Assembly: GCA_018715445.1 (NCBI GenBank)
Contig: DVLP01000324.1
Span: forward strand, 1-7,138
Direction: 5' to 3'
Length of the DNA: 7,138 bases
Origin: Candidatus Avipropionibacterium avicola
Lineage (GTDB): Bacteria > Actinomycetota > Actinomycetes > Propionibacteriales > Propionibacteriaceae
Of this stretch, positions 1-5,693 are shown piece by piece (position 1 is the stretch's first letter; every line of letters starts with the position of its first letter). The position numbers were made by a program, and so were the translations under genes. Under the pieces are notes generated by a model, which was not told the DNA's origin, did not search any database, and worked only from the letters and a program-made list of their open reading frames with translations.

Positions 1-519
1 CGCACCGCTGGCGTTCAGGTCGAGGGTGCCACCGGAGCTGGCGTGGCCGAACTTGGCCTGCAGGAAACGTCCGTGGGCGATCAGGGCCTCCGCGTCGGCC
101 CGGTTGACCGCGTCGAAGACCTTGTCCATCGTGGCCCCGAGCAGGTCCAACTGGTCGACCAGCAACAACAAGGAGGTCTTGCCGTTCTCGATCGGGCGGG
201 AGTCGGCCCAGTCGCGGGGCAGACGCAGATAACTGCCGAGCGCCTCGGGCAGGTAGTCGGTGGCGGTGGCCATCACCGAGTACGCCTGGGGACTGCCGAG
301 GCCGAGGTTGCGCAGCCGCGGCAGTGTCAGGCGGATGATGTTGGCGATCCGGGCGACCCGGGAACGCACCATCGTCGGCGCCTTGGCGTCGGTGGCCTGC
401 TCGACCACGCGGTCCAGGGCGGCAAGGATGTCGTCCTCGGTCGGCGGTGCCGGAGGCGCGTCGGTGGGCTCGGGTTCCTCCTCACCCATCATCCGCGAGA
501 TCCAGTCGGCAAATCCCAC
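1..519 (-). CDS. Hypothetical helical protein encoded downstream of telA, possibly XpaC-like (3' end outside window)
   Basis: The first 173 codons are open and run off the left edge. The start is a GTG at 517-519: a GAGGGG ribosome-binding site lies 9 nt upstream and begins at the telA stop codon. An ATG-ATG pair nine codons further in has no such site. The protein has an acidic, proline-rich stretch (residues 13-30), then predicted amphipathic helices. One segment reads YLPEALGSYLRLP (89-101), followed by a second helical block (114-158) ending RFLQAKFG. No signal peptide or obvious membrane segment is present in the visible part. The YLPE...Y...L pattern followed by a long helical tail resembles the C-terminal part of XpaC-type proteins, whose genes sit beside TelA genes (xpaC-yaaN in Bacillus). 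That assignment is inference from pattern and context, and the family could be different. It is almost certainly co-transcribed with telA and may act with it in an envelope or toxic-anion stress response. Confidence 0.75.
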   Translation of the reverse strand, partial: MGFADWISRMMGEEEPEPTDAPPAPPTEDDILAALDRVVEQATDAKAPTMVRSRVARIANIIRLTLPRLRNLGLGSPQAYSVMATATDYLPEALGSYLRLPRDWADSRPIENGKTSLLLLVDQLDLLGATMDKVFDAVNRADAEALIAHGRFLQAKFGHASSGGTLDLNASGA

Positions 520-528
520 GCCCGGTGT

Positions 529-534
529 CCCCTC
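529..534 (-). promoter_or_regulatory. Ribosome-binding site of the gene downstream of telA
   Basis: GAGGGG on the minus strand, 9 nt before the GTG at 519. Its first two bases are the GA of the telA TGA stop codon, so the two genes are likely translationally coupled. This site is the reason for choosing GTG over the internal ATG-ATG at 487-492. Confidence 0.6.
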
Positions 535-1804
535 AGGCCTGCTGGTCGATGTTGAGCTGGGCGCCCGGCAGCTGCCCCGAGGCGATCTGCGGGTCCTGGC
601 GCCGTGCCCGGTCCAGGTAGTCCTGCGACTTGACGACCTCGTTCTCCAGGACGCCGATGGTGGCGGCCATGTTGTCCAGGGCCTGGAGCTTGAAGTTGTC
701 GATGGAGTCCATCGTCTCGTAGATGTTCTGGAAGGCGGCTTGCAGCTGGGGCATCCCGATCGTCGCCGAGGCGGCGTCCTGCTGGATCCGGGCCGAGTTC
801 TCCTTCAGCATCTCCGAGGTCCGCTGGATCATGTCCGAGGTGGTCTCGTTGAGTGCGGTGATCTGGTCCAGCACCATCCGCTGGTTGCCGAGGGCCTGGG
901 CCACCACGACCGCGGTGCGCAGCGCAGCGACGGTGGTCGTCGAGGCGCGGTCCACACCCTTGATGAGCTCGATGTTGTTCTTGATGATGATGTCGATCGC
1001 CAGGTAGCTCTGGATCGAGACGGCGAGCTGGGTGAGCAGGTCCTGGTGCTTCTGCCGTACGTAGAACAGCACGTCCTGGCTGAGGGCCTTGGCCTTCTCC
1101 GGATCGCTCATCTCGAGCTCGGCGATCTTGGCGGTGAGCTTGGTGTCCAACTGCTCGGCGATGTAGAGGTACTGGTTCAGCCGACCCATGTTCTCCCACA
1201 GGTGCTGCTTCTCCATGTTGAGCGCCACGTTGTCCTTGGTGAGCTCGTCCTGGCCGTTGCGCAGCGAGTGCAGGATCCCGTTCAGGTGGGACTGCGCGCT
1301 CTGGTACTTGCGGAAGTAGTCGGTGATCTGGTCGCCGAACGGGATGAACCCGAGCAACTTCTTGGGGCCCTTGGCCTCGCTCGGGTCGAGGTCCTCGACC
1401 GTACGACGCAGCTGCATGAGGGTCTTGCCGACGCTGCTGCCTTCCGAGATCCCGCCCTCCTTGAGGGCCTTGACCGGCTGCTGGAGCAGGCGGTTGGAGG
1501 TCTCGGCCGCCTTGCGGATGTCCTGGTCGCCCATGGTGCGCACGTGCTCGGCCTGCTGGGCGAACTCGGGGGAGCGGGTCTCGGAGTTGGTCATGGCGTC
1601 CATGAACGCGTCGACCTTCGCGTCCAGGGCCGGGACCTGCTTCTCGTCGATCTTGGGCGCCATCGCCGGCGCCTCGGTCTCGGTGATCCGCGGTGGTGCG
1701 TCCGGTGCTTCCAGGGTCAGGGTTGCCGCCGCGCCGGACGGAGGGGTCAGCGGGGCGGGTGCGGCCGCAGCGGCACCGTTCGAGGGCTGAGGAGGAGTGG
1801 TCAT
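533..1804 (-). CDS. telA: TelA/KlaA-family protein (toxic anion resistance)
   Basis: A 423-residue cytoplasmic protein. Residues 1-50 are a low-complexity Ala/Pro-rich leader typical of actinobacterial members. The TelA domain covers about 60-405 and is almost entirely helical. Family-typical segments are visible: FIPFGDQITDYFRKYQ (153-168), LTKDNVALNMEKQHLW (188-203), DVLFYVRQKHQDLL (244-257), and the signature NNIELIKGVDRASTTTVAAL (276-295). There is no signal peptide or transmembrane helix. The family is named for KlaA/TelA of plasmid RK2, linked to tellurite resistance; chromosomal members such as YaaN are less well defined and are often placed with stress functions. The ATG at 1802-1804 is preceded by AGGA with a 10-nt spacer. 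It lies downstream of a TetR gene and upstream of a small helical gene starting 13 nt after its stop. Family assignment is firm; a role in tellurite resistance here is inference. Confidence 0.93.
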   Translation of the reverse strand: MTTPPQPSNGAAAAAPAPLTPPSGAAATLTLEAPDAPPRITETEAPAMAPKIDEKQVPALDAKVDAFMDAMTNSETRSPEFAQQAEHVRTMGDQDIRKAAETSNRLLQQPVKALKEGGISEGSSVGKTLMQLRRTVEDLDPSEAKGPKKLLGFIPFGDQITDYFRKYQSAQSHLNGILHSLRNGQDELTKDNVALNMEKQHLWENMGRLNQYLYIAEQLDTKLTAKIAELEMSDPEKAKALSQDVLFYVRQKHQDLLTQLAVSIQSYLAIDIIIKNNIELIKGVDRASTTTVAALRTAVVVAQALGNQRMVLDQITALNETTSDMIQRTSEMLKENSARIQQDAASATIGMPQLQAAFQNIYETMDSIDNFKLQALDNMAATIGVLENEVVKSQDYLDRARRQDPQIASGQLPGAQLNIDQQA

Positions 1805-1946
1805 CAGCGTGTCATCCTGACTTCGTGGTCTCGATGGTCGAGGGGTGTTTCTGGCGGTCGCTCCCGAGGATACTCAACGGCGGAGCCACCGGCGCAGCAC
1901 ATTCCCACCGTAGGCCACCCCGAGCGCCGGGCGAAGCGTCTCGGGG
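1805..1946 (-). promoter_or_regulatory. telA promoter and leader region
   Basis: A 142-nt gap between tetR and telA. On the minus strand, TATCCT at 1867-1872 is a plausible -10 box, which would give a leader of about 55 nt. No good -35 is visible. The box sits in a 14-nt stretch (1867-1880) that recurs with one mismatch at the tetR promoter. Within the leader, CTCGA-TGG-TCGAG (1830-1842) is a perfect 5-bp inverted repeat that could be a protein site or small hairpin. The telA ribosome-binding site AGGA is at 1815-1818. A short CGGGG/CCCCG inverted repeat (1942-1957) overlaps the tetR stop and is too weak to call a terminator, so read-through from tetR into telA is possible. Confidence 0.45.
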
Positions 1947-2597
1947 TCAGTGCCCCGGGTGATCTCCGGGACGCTCAGGGTCCTCCCTGCGGGGGAAGCC
2001 ACGGATGCCACGCCAGGCCAGCCGGCTGACCAGCTCGGCGGCCTCGTCGCGGTCGATGGCGTCGTCGGGATCGTACGGACTGCTCATCCAGTACCGAGCG
2101 CTCACCTGCGCCACCCCGACCAGGGAGACGGCCAGCAGTCGGGCCTGCGCCGGTGGCAGGTCGGTGTCGTCGGCGATGACCTCGGCGACCGCGTCGGCCA
2201 GGGTGTCCATCGTCACGGCCAGCCGGTCGCGGACCTCGTCGACACCGGTCAGGTCGGACTCGAAGACCAGACGGAAGTCGGCACGCTGCTCCGAGACGAA
2301 GGAGTAGAACGCACCCATGGTCGCCACCACCCGGTCCCGGTTGACATCGGTCGAGGCGAGGGCATCGGTCACGATCTGCTCGAGACGGGTGCACGACTGG
2401 TCCAGCAGGGCCAGGTAGAGCTCCATCTTGGAGGAGAAGTGTTGGTACAGCACCGGCTTGGAGACCCCGGCCGCCTCGGCAATGTCGTCCATGGCTGCGG
2501 CGTGGTAGCCGACACTGGTGAAGACCTGGGCCGCCGCATCGAGGAGTTGGGTACGGCGTTGGTCTCGTGGCAGGCGGGCAACCCTCGGGGTGGTCAT
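1947..2597 (-). CDS. TetR/AcrR-family transcriptional regulator
   Basis: A 216-residue one-component regulator, a normal length for the family. The N-terminal DNA-binding domain spans about residues 12-65: helix 1 (RRTQLLDAAAQVFTSVGY), then the helix-turn-helix MDDIAEAAGVSKPVLYQHF (36-54) followed by SSKMELYLALLD, a textbook TetR signature. The C-terminal helical ligand-binding and dimerisation part (about 70-205) is not diagnostic of a ligand. The ATG at 2595-2597 has no Shine-Dalgarno site; a -10-like TATCCT ends 6 nt before it, so the transcript is probably leaderless. TetR proteins usually repress their own gene and a neighbour. Candidates here are telA downstream and the polymerase/glycerate kinase pair upstream. 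The shared promoter motif favours telA, but this is inference. Confidence 0.95.
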   Translation of the reverse strand: MTTPRVARLPRDQRRTQLLDAAAQVFTSVGYHAAAMDDIAEAAGVSKPVLYQHFSSKMELYLALLDQSCTRLEQIVTDALASTDVNRDRVVATMGAFYSFVSEQRADFRLVFESDLTGVDEVRDRLAVTMDTLADAVAEVIADDTDLPPAQARLLAVSLVGVAQVSARYWMSSPYDPDDAIDRDEAAELVSRLAWRGIRGFPRREDPERPGDHPGH

Positions 2598-2603
2598 TGC
2601 GAA

Positions 2604-2609
2604 AGGATA
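2604..2609 (-). promoter_or_regulatory. -10 box of a leaderless tetR promoter
   Basis: TATCCT on the minus strand fits the TANNNT actinobacterial -10 pattern and is followed by TTCGCA and then the ATG of tetR. A transcript starting 6-7 nt past the box would begin at the start codon. No strong -35 is seen 16-18 nt upstream (region 2625-2633). The box belongs to the 14-nt sequence 2604-2617 that recurs at 1867-1880. Confidence 0.5.
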
Positions 2610-2684
2610 CTCAGCGGTAGTGCGGGGAACCGGGTGATCCCACGACGTGTCGACGCGTGGTGCTCGACCTGGTGCTGGGCGGTC

Positions 2685-3629
2685 TCAGTCCACCGACGGC
2701 AGCGGCGGCGGGTCCTCGGTGAACAGCTCGCCCGCCAGGTCGCCGTGGTCCTCGATCCGCTCGAGGACCTGCTCCGGGCTGAAACGCAGGTCATCGGTGG
2801 GCCGCTCGACCGCAGCGATCTCGTCCCAGGTGAGCGGGGTCGCCACACCCGGGCTCGGACGCCCGCGCAGCGAGTAGGGGCAGACGGTGTTGCGGGCGGC
2901 CATGTTCTGGTTGTAGTCGAGGAAGATGTGTCCGATGCGGCGCTTCTTGTCCATCGTCGTCACGAAGCGGTCCGGATGGCGTCGGGCGAGCCGCTCGGCC
3001 AGGCGCCGGACGTAGCCACGGGCCTGCTCGGTGGGGCTCGGACGGATCGCCGCCGCGATCTGCAGACCCTTGCTGCCGGTGGTGCGGGGCAGCCCGATCA
3101 GGTCGTCGGAGGCGAGCTCGGCGCCGATGATCAGGGCGGCCTGGGCACTGTCGAGCATGGTGATGCCCTCGCCCGGATCGCAGTCGATCACGATCCGGTC
3201 GGCGAGTGGATCGCTGGGCCGCGACGCTCCGTCCGACTCCGGGATGGTCACCGGTCGCTGCTCGGCCGAGTCGAAGCGCCATTGGGGGACGTGGAACTCG
3301 ACGGAGGCCAGATTGGCCAGCAGGACCAGTGTCGCCGGGTCGTCGACCACCACGTACGCCACGGTGCCGTCGCCGGTGGCGACCTCGTCGCGACGGACCC
3401 AGTCGGGACAGCCGGACGGGGCGTTCTTCTCGTAGAACTGGTTCGCCGCCACTCCGTCGGGGAACCGCACCCGGGTCGCGGCCCGGTCCTGCAGGTGCGG
3501 CAGCATCACCGGCGCCACCCGTACGTAGTAGTCGATCATCTCGGCCTTGGTCCAGCCGTCGTCGAACAGCACCTTGTCCAGGTTCGACAGCGTCAGCTGC
3601 CGCTCACCGACCTGGGTGCGTACGTCCAT
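2685..3629 (-). CDS. Stand-alone LigD-type polymerase/primase domain protein
   Basis: A 314-residue archaeo-eukaryotic primase-type polymerase, equivalent to the polymerase domain of LigD but with no ligase or nuclease domain. The N-terminal block matches the family: LTLSNLDKVLF (12-22), TKAEMIDYYVRVAPVMLPHL (27-46), RFPDG and FYEKNAP (55-71). Motif I is DCDPGEG (149-155) with metal-binding D149 and D151. Motif II is TGSKGLQ (184-190). Motif III is FLDYNQN (236-242) with D238, followed by PYSLRGRP and TWDEI (251-271). Such enzymes add ribo- or deoxynucleotides in end joining or gap repair; mycobacteria carry similar LigD-Pol paralogues alone. The usual motif II histidine is glutamine here (Q190). 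The ATG at 3627-3629 starts inside the glycerate kinase 3' end and has no clear ribosome-binding site, suggesting translational coupling. No ku gene lies in the window. Confidence 0.93.
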   Translation of the reverse strand: MDVRTQVGERQLTLSNLDKVLFDDGWTKAEMIDYYVRVAPVMLPHLQDRAATRVRFPDGVAANQFYEKNAPSGCPDWVRRDEVATGDGTVAYVVVDDPATLVLLANLASVEFHVPQWRFDSAEQRPVTIPESDGASRPSDPLADRIVIDCDPGEGITMLDSAQAALIIGAELASDDLIGLPRTTGSKGLQIAAAIRPSPTEQARGYVRRLAERLARRHPDRFVTTMDKKRRIGHIFLDYNQNMAARNTVCPYSLRGRPSPGVATPLTWDEIAAVERPTDDLRFSPEQVLERIEDHGDLAGELFTEDPPPLPSVD

Positions 3630-4740
3630 GGCCGCAGTGTACGGAGGGCGGCTCGAAGCCTTCGGCGAGCGCGCTCCCGGCCCGGACCAGCCAGCGTTGC
3701 GGATCGGCCAGCGCGGCCTCGGACGAGCCGGCCAACTCACTCAGCGCGATCATGGTCAGACCCGGGCGGGCCGCGTCCGGGCTCACCTGGCCAGCGACCA
3801 CGGCGGACCGGGTGGCATCACCCACGGCGGTGAGCACGCTGCCGGTCACCTTCCCAGTCCAGGAGGTGGCATCGAAGCGGCCCTCACCGGTCACCACCAG
3901 ATCGGCACCGGGCAACAGTGTGGTGAGCCCGGTCCGCTCGGCGACCCAGTCGGCACCGGGGACCAGTCGGGCACCCAGGGCGGTGGCGAAGCCGTACCCG
4001 ACACCGCCGGCGGCCCCGGCTCCCGGTGCCTCGGGATCTCCGCCCAACACGGTGGCCCAGTGGGCCAGCGCGGCATCGAGCAGGGCGATGTCGTCGGCGG
4101 TGGCCCCCTTCTGCGGGCCGAACACCGCGGCGGCTCCGTTGGGACCCAACAGGGGGGCGGTGACATCGGTCACCACCAGCACCTCGACCTCGTCGGGCCA
4201 GTCACCGGGGGTGAGGGAGGCGATCCGGGTCAGGCCCTGCCCTCCGTCGGGCACCGGGGCACCGTCGGCATCGGTCAGTGACCAACCCAGGGCGGCCAGT
4301 GCGCCGGCACCGCCGTCGGTGCTGGCCGAGCCACCCAACCCGACCTGGATCAGGGTGCAGCCGGCAGCGACGGCTGCGCCGATCACCTGCCCCAACCCAC
4401 GGGTGGTGGCGCCGGTCGGATCGAGCTCGCCCATCAGGGGCAGACCGCTCATCTGGGCCAGGTCGCAGGTGGCGGTGGAGCCGTGGCGGTACCAGCGACC
4501 GGTGACCGGGCGCCGATCCGGGCCGCAGACCGTGAGCTCGTGCCAGCGACCGCCCGGCTGGGCCGCTGCCACCACCTCGGCAGTGCCCTCCCCGCCGTCG
4601 GCCTGGCCGAGGGCGACCACCGTGTCGTCGGGACGGACCTGTCGCCACCCCTGCGCCAGCCAGTCAGCGGCCTCGGTGGCGCTCGCCGATCCCTTGAACG
4701 AGTCGGGGCACAGGACGACGGTCGCGGCGGGCGGGGTCAT
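3604..4740 (-). CDS. Glycerate kinase, class II (GlxK/GarK family)
   Basis: A 378-residue enzyme that phosphorylates D-glycerate with ATP, feeding glycerate into lower glycolysis; Escherichia coli GarK and GlxK make 2-phosphoglycerate. Family motifs appear in order: PDSFKGSASATEAA (12-25), ADGGEGT, GLGGSASTDGGAGALAALG, TDVTAPLLGPNGAAAVFGPQ followed by KGA, GAGAAGGVGYG, and DLVVTGEGRFD near the C-terminus. Length is normal for the family. The ATG at 4738-4740 is chosen because the PDSFKGS motif starts 11 residues later and AAGGAG (4751-4756) sits 10 nt upstream. The frame is open to 4884 but that extension has no family similarity. The last residues, after about 358, are a non-conserved tail produced where the gene overlaps the polymerase gene by 26 nt. 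No glyoxylate, tartronate or glucarate genes are nearby, so the source of glycerate is unknown. Confidence 0.94.
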   Translation of the reverse strand: MTPPAATVVLCPDSFKGSASATEAADWLAQGWRQVRPDDTVVALGQADGGEGTAEVVAAAQPGGRWHELTVCGPDRRPVTGRWYRHGSTATCDLAQMSGLPLMGELDPTGATTRGLGQVIGAAVAAGCTLIQVGLGGSASTDGGAGALAALGWSLTDADGAPVPDGGQGLTRIASLTPGDWPDEVEVLVVTDVTAPLLGPNGAAAVFGPQKGATADDIALLDAALAHWATVLGGDPEAPGAGAAGGVGYGFATALGARLVPGADWVAERTGLTTLLPGADLVVTGEGRFDATSWTGKVTGSVLTAVGDATRSAVVAGQVSPDAARPGLTMIALSELAGSSEAALADPQRWLVRAGSALAEGFEPPSVHCGHGRTHPGR

Positions 4741-4805
4741 GGACCGCAATCTCCTTGGAATCCGGGGAACAAATCGGTCGCAGAAGCGTTTCAGTACGGC
4801 GAGGG

Positions 4806-4829
4806 CACACCACGTGTTGGACGGGTGTG
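4806..4829. repeat. Inverted repeat CACACC-N12-GGTGTG (candidate operator)
   Basis: Perfect 6-bp arms at 4806-4811 and 4824-4829 with a 12-nt spacer that contains most of the palindrome CACGTG (4811-4816). The repeat is within 10 nt of the AT-rich TAAAGATA stretch, where a promoter is likely. The GGTGTGG arm recurs 50 nt downstream at 4874-4880. It could bind a regulator of either divergent gene; no regulator is identified. Confidence 0.35.
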
Positions 4830-4873
4830 GTAAAGATACGCCGAGCACTCCGCGCCGTGAGGTGAGGGCCAGC

Positions 4874-4885
4874 GGTGTGGACACC
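4874..4885. repeat. Inverted repeat GGTGT-GG-ACACC
   Basis: A perfect 5-bp inverted repeat with a 2-nt centre, sharing the GGTGTGG half-site with 4824-4830. It lies about 75 nt before the DUF4193 start. As RNA, the loop is too small for a simple hairpin, so a DNA-binding site is the more natural reading. Flanking GGTGA (4861-4865) and TCACC (4891-4895) add an outer imperfect pairing. Confidence 0.3.
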
Positions 4886-4960
4886 CTCGGTCACCCCCCT
4901 GCCGACGGGACCAGAAGATCAGGTGCAGGTGGGACCAGCGGACGGGACTGGAAGGAAGAG

Positions 4961-5260
4961 ATGGCGACCGATTACGACGCCCCACGCAAGACCGACGAGG
5001 ACATCAGCGAAGACAGCATCGAAGAGCTGAAGACCCGTCGCAACGACAAGAACTCCGGGAAGGTCGACGAGGACGAGGTCGAGGCGGCCGAGTCCTTCGA
5101 GCTGCCCGGTGCCGACCTCTCACACGAGGAACTGACGGTGCGGGTGCTGCCGCGCCAGCAGGACGAGTTCACCTGTGCCGGGTGCTTCCTGGTACGTCAC
5201 CGCAGCCAGATCGCCGAGAGCAAGGGCGATCAGCACTACTGCTTCGACTGCGCGGGCTGA
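4961..5260 (+). CDS. DUF4193 family zinc-ribbon protein
   Basis: A 99-residue acidic actinobacterial protein of unknown function, of the type of Mycobacterium tuberculosis Rv2699c. It opens MATDYDAPRKTDEDISEDSI and continues with EELKTRR and DEDEVEAAESFELPGADLS, which match the family closely. The C-terminal part holds two cysteine pairs, CAGC (72-75) and CFDC (94-97), spaced as a zinc ribbon; HRSQ and HYC lie between them. The ATG at 4961 follows GAAGGA with a 4-nt spacer. The gene stands alone on its strand: the divergent glycerate kinase gene is upstream, and a strong hairpin 39 nt after the stop ends the transcript. Homologues usually lie next to DUF3093, dut and DUF3710 genes near sigA in actinobacteria, and three of these families are found within this window. 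Function is not established. Confidence 0.95.
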   Translation: MATDYDAPRKTDEDISEDSIEELKTRRNDKNSGKVDEDEVEAAESFELPGADLSHEELTVRVLPRQQDEFTCAGCFLVRHRSQIAESKGDQHYCFDCAG

Positions 5261-5299
5261 ACCTCCCCTCGGTACGAAGCAAGACCCGGGACGACAGGA

Positions 5300-5335
5300 A
5301 ACGGCGCGGGCGTGGATGACCACGCCCGCGCCGTT
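5300..5335. terminator. Bidirectional terminator hairpin between convergent DUF4193 and DUF4235 genes
   Basis: A perfect 16-bp inverted repeat (5300-5315 with 5320-5335) closed by the 4-nt loop ATGA. The stem is almost entirely G-C with AA/TT at the base. It is followed by TTCTTG on the plus strand and by TTTCC on the minus strand, a weak T-tract on either side. It lies 39 nt past the DUF4193 stop and 20 nt past the DUF4235 stop, which fits a shared terminator for two converging genes. Confidence 0.9.
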
Positions 5336-5355
5336 CTTGCGCCCAAGGGACGGCG

Positions 5356-5646
5356 TCACATGCTGATCTTGACCTTGCCCAGACCGGGAGCCTTCTGGCC
5401 CTGACGGGCGAAGTGCTTGGCGGCCAGGCGTGCGCTGACCAACTGGGCCGCGCCGATGCCCACTCCGCTGGCCAACGCCCAGATCATCGCCGTCGCCCAC
5501 GGGGTCTCCGGGTCGGTCGGCGAGGGCGGCTCCTCACCGGTGACCTGTTCCCAGGTGTAGGTGATCAACTTCTGGGCCGCGAAGGTCGTCACGGCACCCA
5601 CGGCGCCGATGTAGACCTTCCACAGCACCTTCTCGGTCAGTTCCAT
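5356..5646 (-). CDS. DUF4235 family small membrane protein
   Basis: A 96-residue protein with two hydrophobic segments, about residues 8-27 and 52-72, joined by a short polar loop containing GEEPPSPTDPETPW (37-50). The hydrophobic-KL-W-TGEEPP-hydrophobic pattern is that of DUF4235, a small actinobacterial membrane-associated family of unknown function. The C-terminus is basic (KHFARQGQKAPGLGKVK), consistent with a cytoplasmic tail. The ATG at 5644-5646 is chosen over the ATG five codons upstream because AGGAGG (5652-5657) sits 5 nt before it and overlaps the upstream candidate's coding sequence. It is transcribed divergently from DUF3093 and ends against the strong hairpin shared with DUF4193. 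I infer an insertion of this gene into the usual DUF4193-DUF3093 neighbourhood. Confidence 0.87.
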   Translation of the reverse strand: MELTEKVLWKVYIGAVGAVTTFAAQKLITYTWEQVTGEEPPSPTDPETPWATAMIWALASGVGIGAAQLVSARLAAKHFARQGQKAPGLGKVKISM

Positions 5647-5651
5647 CCATG

Positions 5652-5657
5652 CCTCCT
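5652..5657 (-). promoter_or_regulatory. Ribosome-binding site deciding the DUF4235 start
   Basis: A perfect AGGAGG on the minus strand, 5 nt before the ATG at 5644-5646. It lies between the two in-frame ATG candidates and so selects the shorter protein. Confidence 0.8.
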
Positions 5658-5680
5658 GCATCGCCTGCGGAGCGCCCGTC

Positions 5681-5686
5681 TAGGGT
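5681..5686 (+). promoter_or_regulatory. -10 box of a probable leaderless DUF3093 promoter
   Basis: TAGGGT matches TANNNT and ends 7 nt before the DUF3093 ATG at 5694, so transcription should begin at or next to the start codon. No clear -35 lies in 5657-5664. The alternative reading is that AGGGTGGG is a weak Shine-Dalgarno site, which would require a promoter further upstream inside the DUF4235 leader. Confidence 0.5.
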
Positions 5687-5693
5687 GGGCACC

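Larger units (their letters stand above)
4741..4960. promoter_or_regulatory. Divergent promoter region between glycerate kinase and DUF4193 genes
   Basis: A 220-nt non-coding stretch that must hold the promoters of both flanking genes. On the minus strand, TATCTT (4833-4838) is a possible -10 for glycerate kinase with a leader of about 85-90 nt. On the plus strand I see no confident -10/-35 pair; the only AT-rich spot is TAAAGAT (4831-4837). GGTGT/ACACC half-sites occur at 4806-4811, 4824-4829, 4874-4879 and 4881-4885, making two inverted repeats. Ribosome-binding sites lie at both ends: AAGGAG for the kinase (4751-4756, minus) and GAAGGA for DUF4193 (4951-4956, plus). Confidence 0.45.

Noticed and set aside
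1..1804. A full tellurite-resistance (ter) cluster around telA
   Set aside because: No TerD, TerC or TerB-like gene is visible in the window; TelA-family genes often occur without them.
1804..1815. Three-codon upstream frame (ATG ACA CGC TGA) overlapping the telA start as TGATG
   Set aside because: It has no ribosome-binding site of its own and the ATG falls inside the telA AGGA site; most likely coincidence.
1942..1957. CGGGG/CCCCG hairpin at the tetR stop as a terminator
   Set aside because: Only 5 bp, no T-tract, and such short GC repeats are common in this composition.
260..2029. 589-codon open frame on the plus strand
   Set aside because: It is antisense to telA, which has clear family motifs. 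Long frames on the opposite strand are expected with GC-rich third positions, and the translation is low-complexity with no recognisable domain.
2640..2660. CCACG...CGTGG inverted repeat after the polymerase gene as a terminator
   Set aside because: The 5-bp arms and 11-nt loop are weak and no T-tract follows; not distinguishable from background.
1950..3833. 627-codon open frame on the plus strand
   Set aside because: Antisense to both tetR and the polymerase gene; no motif, no ribosome-binding site, Arg/Gly/Val-rich shadow composition.
4741..4884. 48-codon N-terminal extension of glycerate kinase
   Set aside because: It has no family similarity, and the AAGGAG site and the conserved PDSFKGS motif place the start at 4740.
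3206..5260. 684-codon plus-strand frame that ends with the DUF4193 sequence
   Set aside because: Only the last 99 codons are a real protein; the rest is antisense to glycerate kinase and the polymerase gene. The DUF4193 start at 4961 has a good ribosome-binding site and the family's N-terminus.
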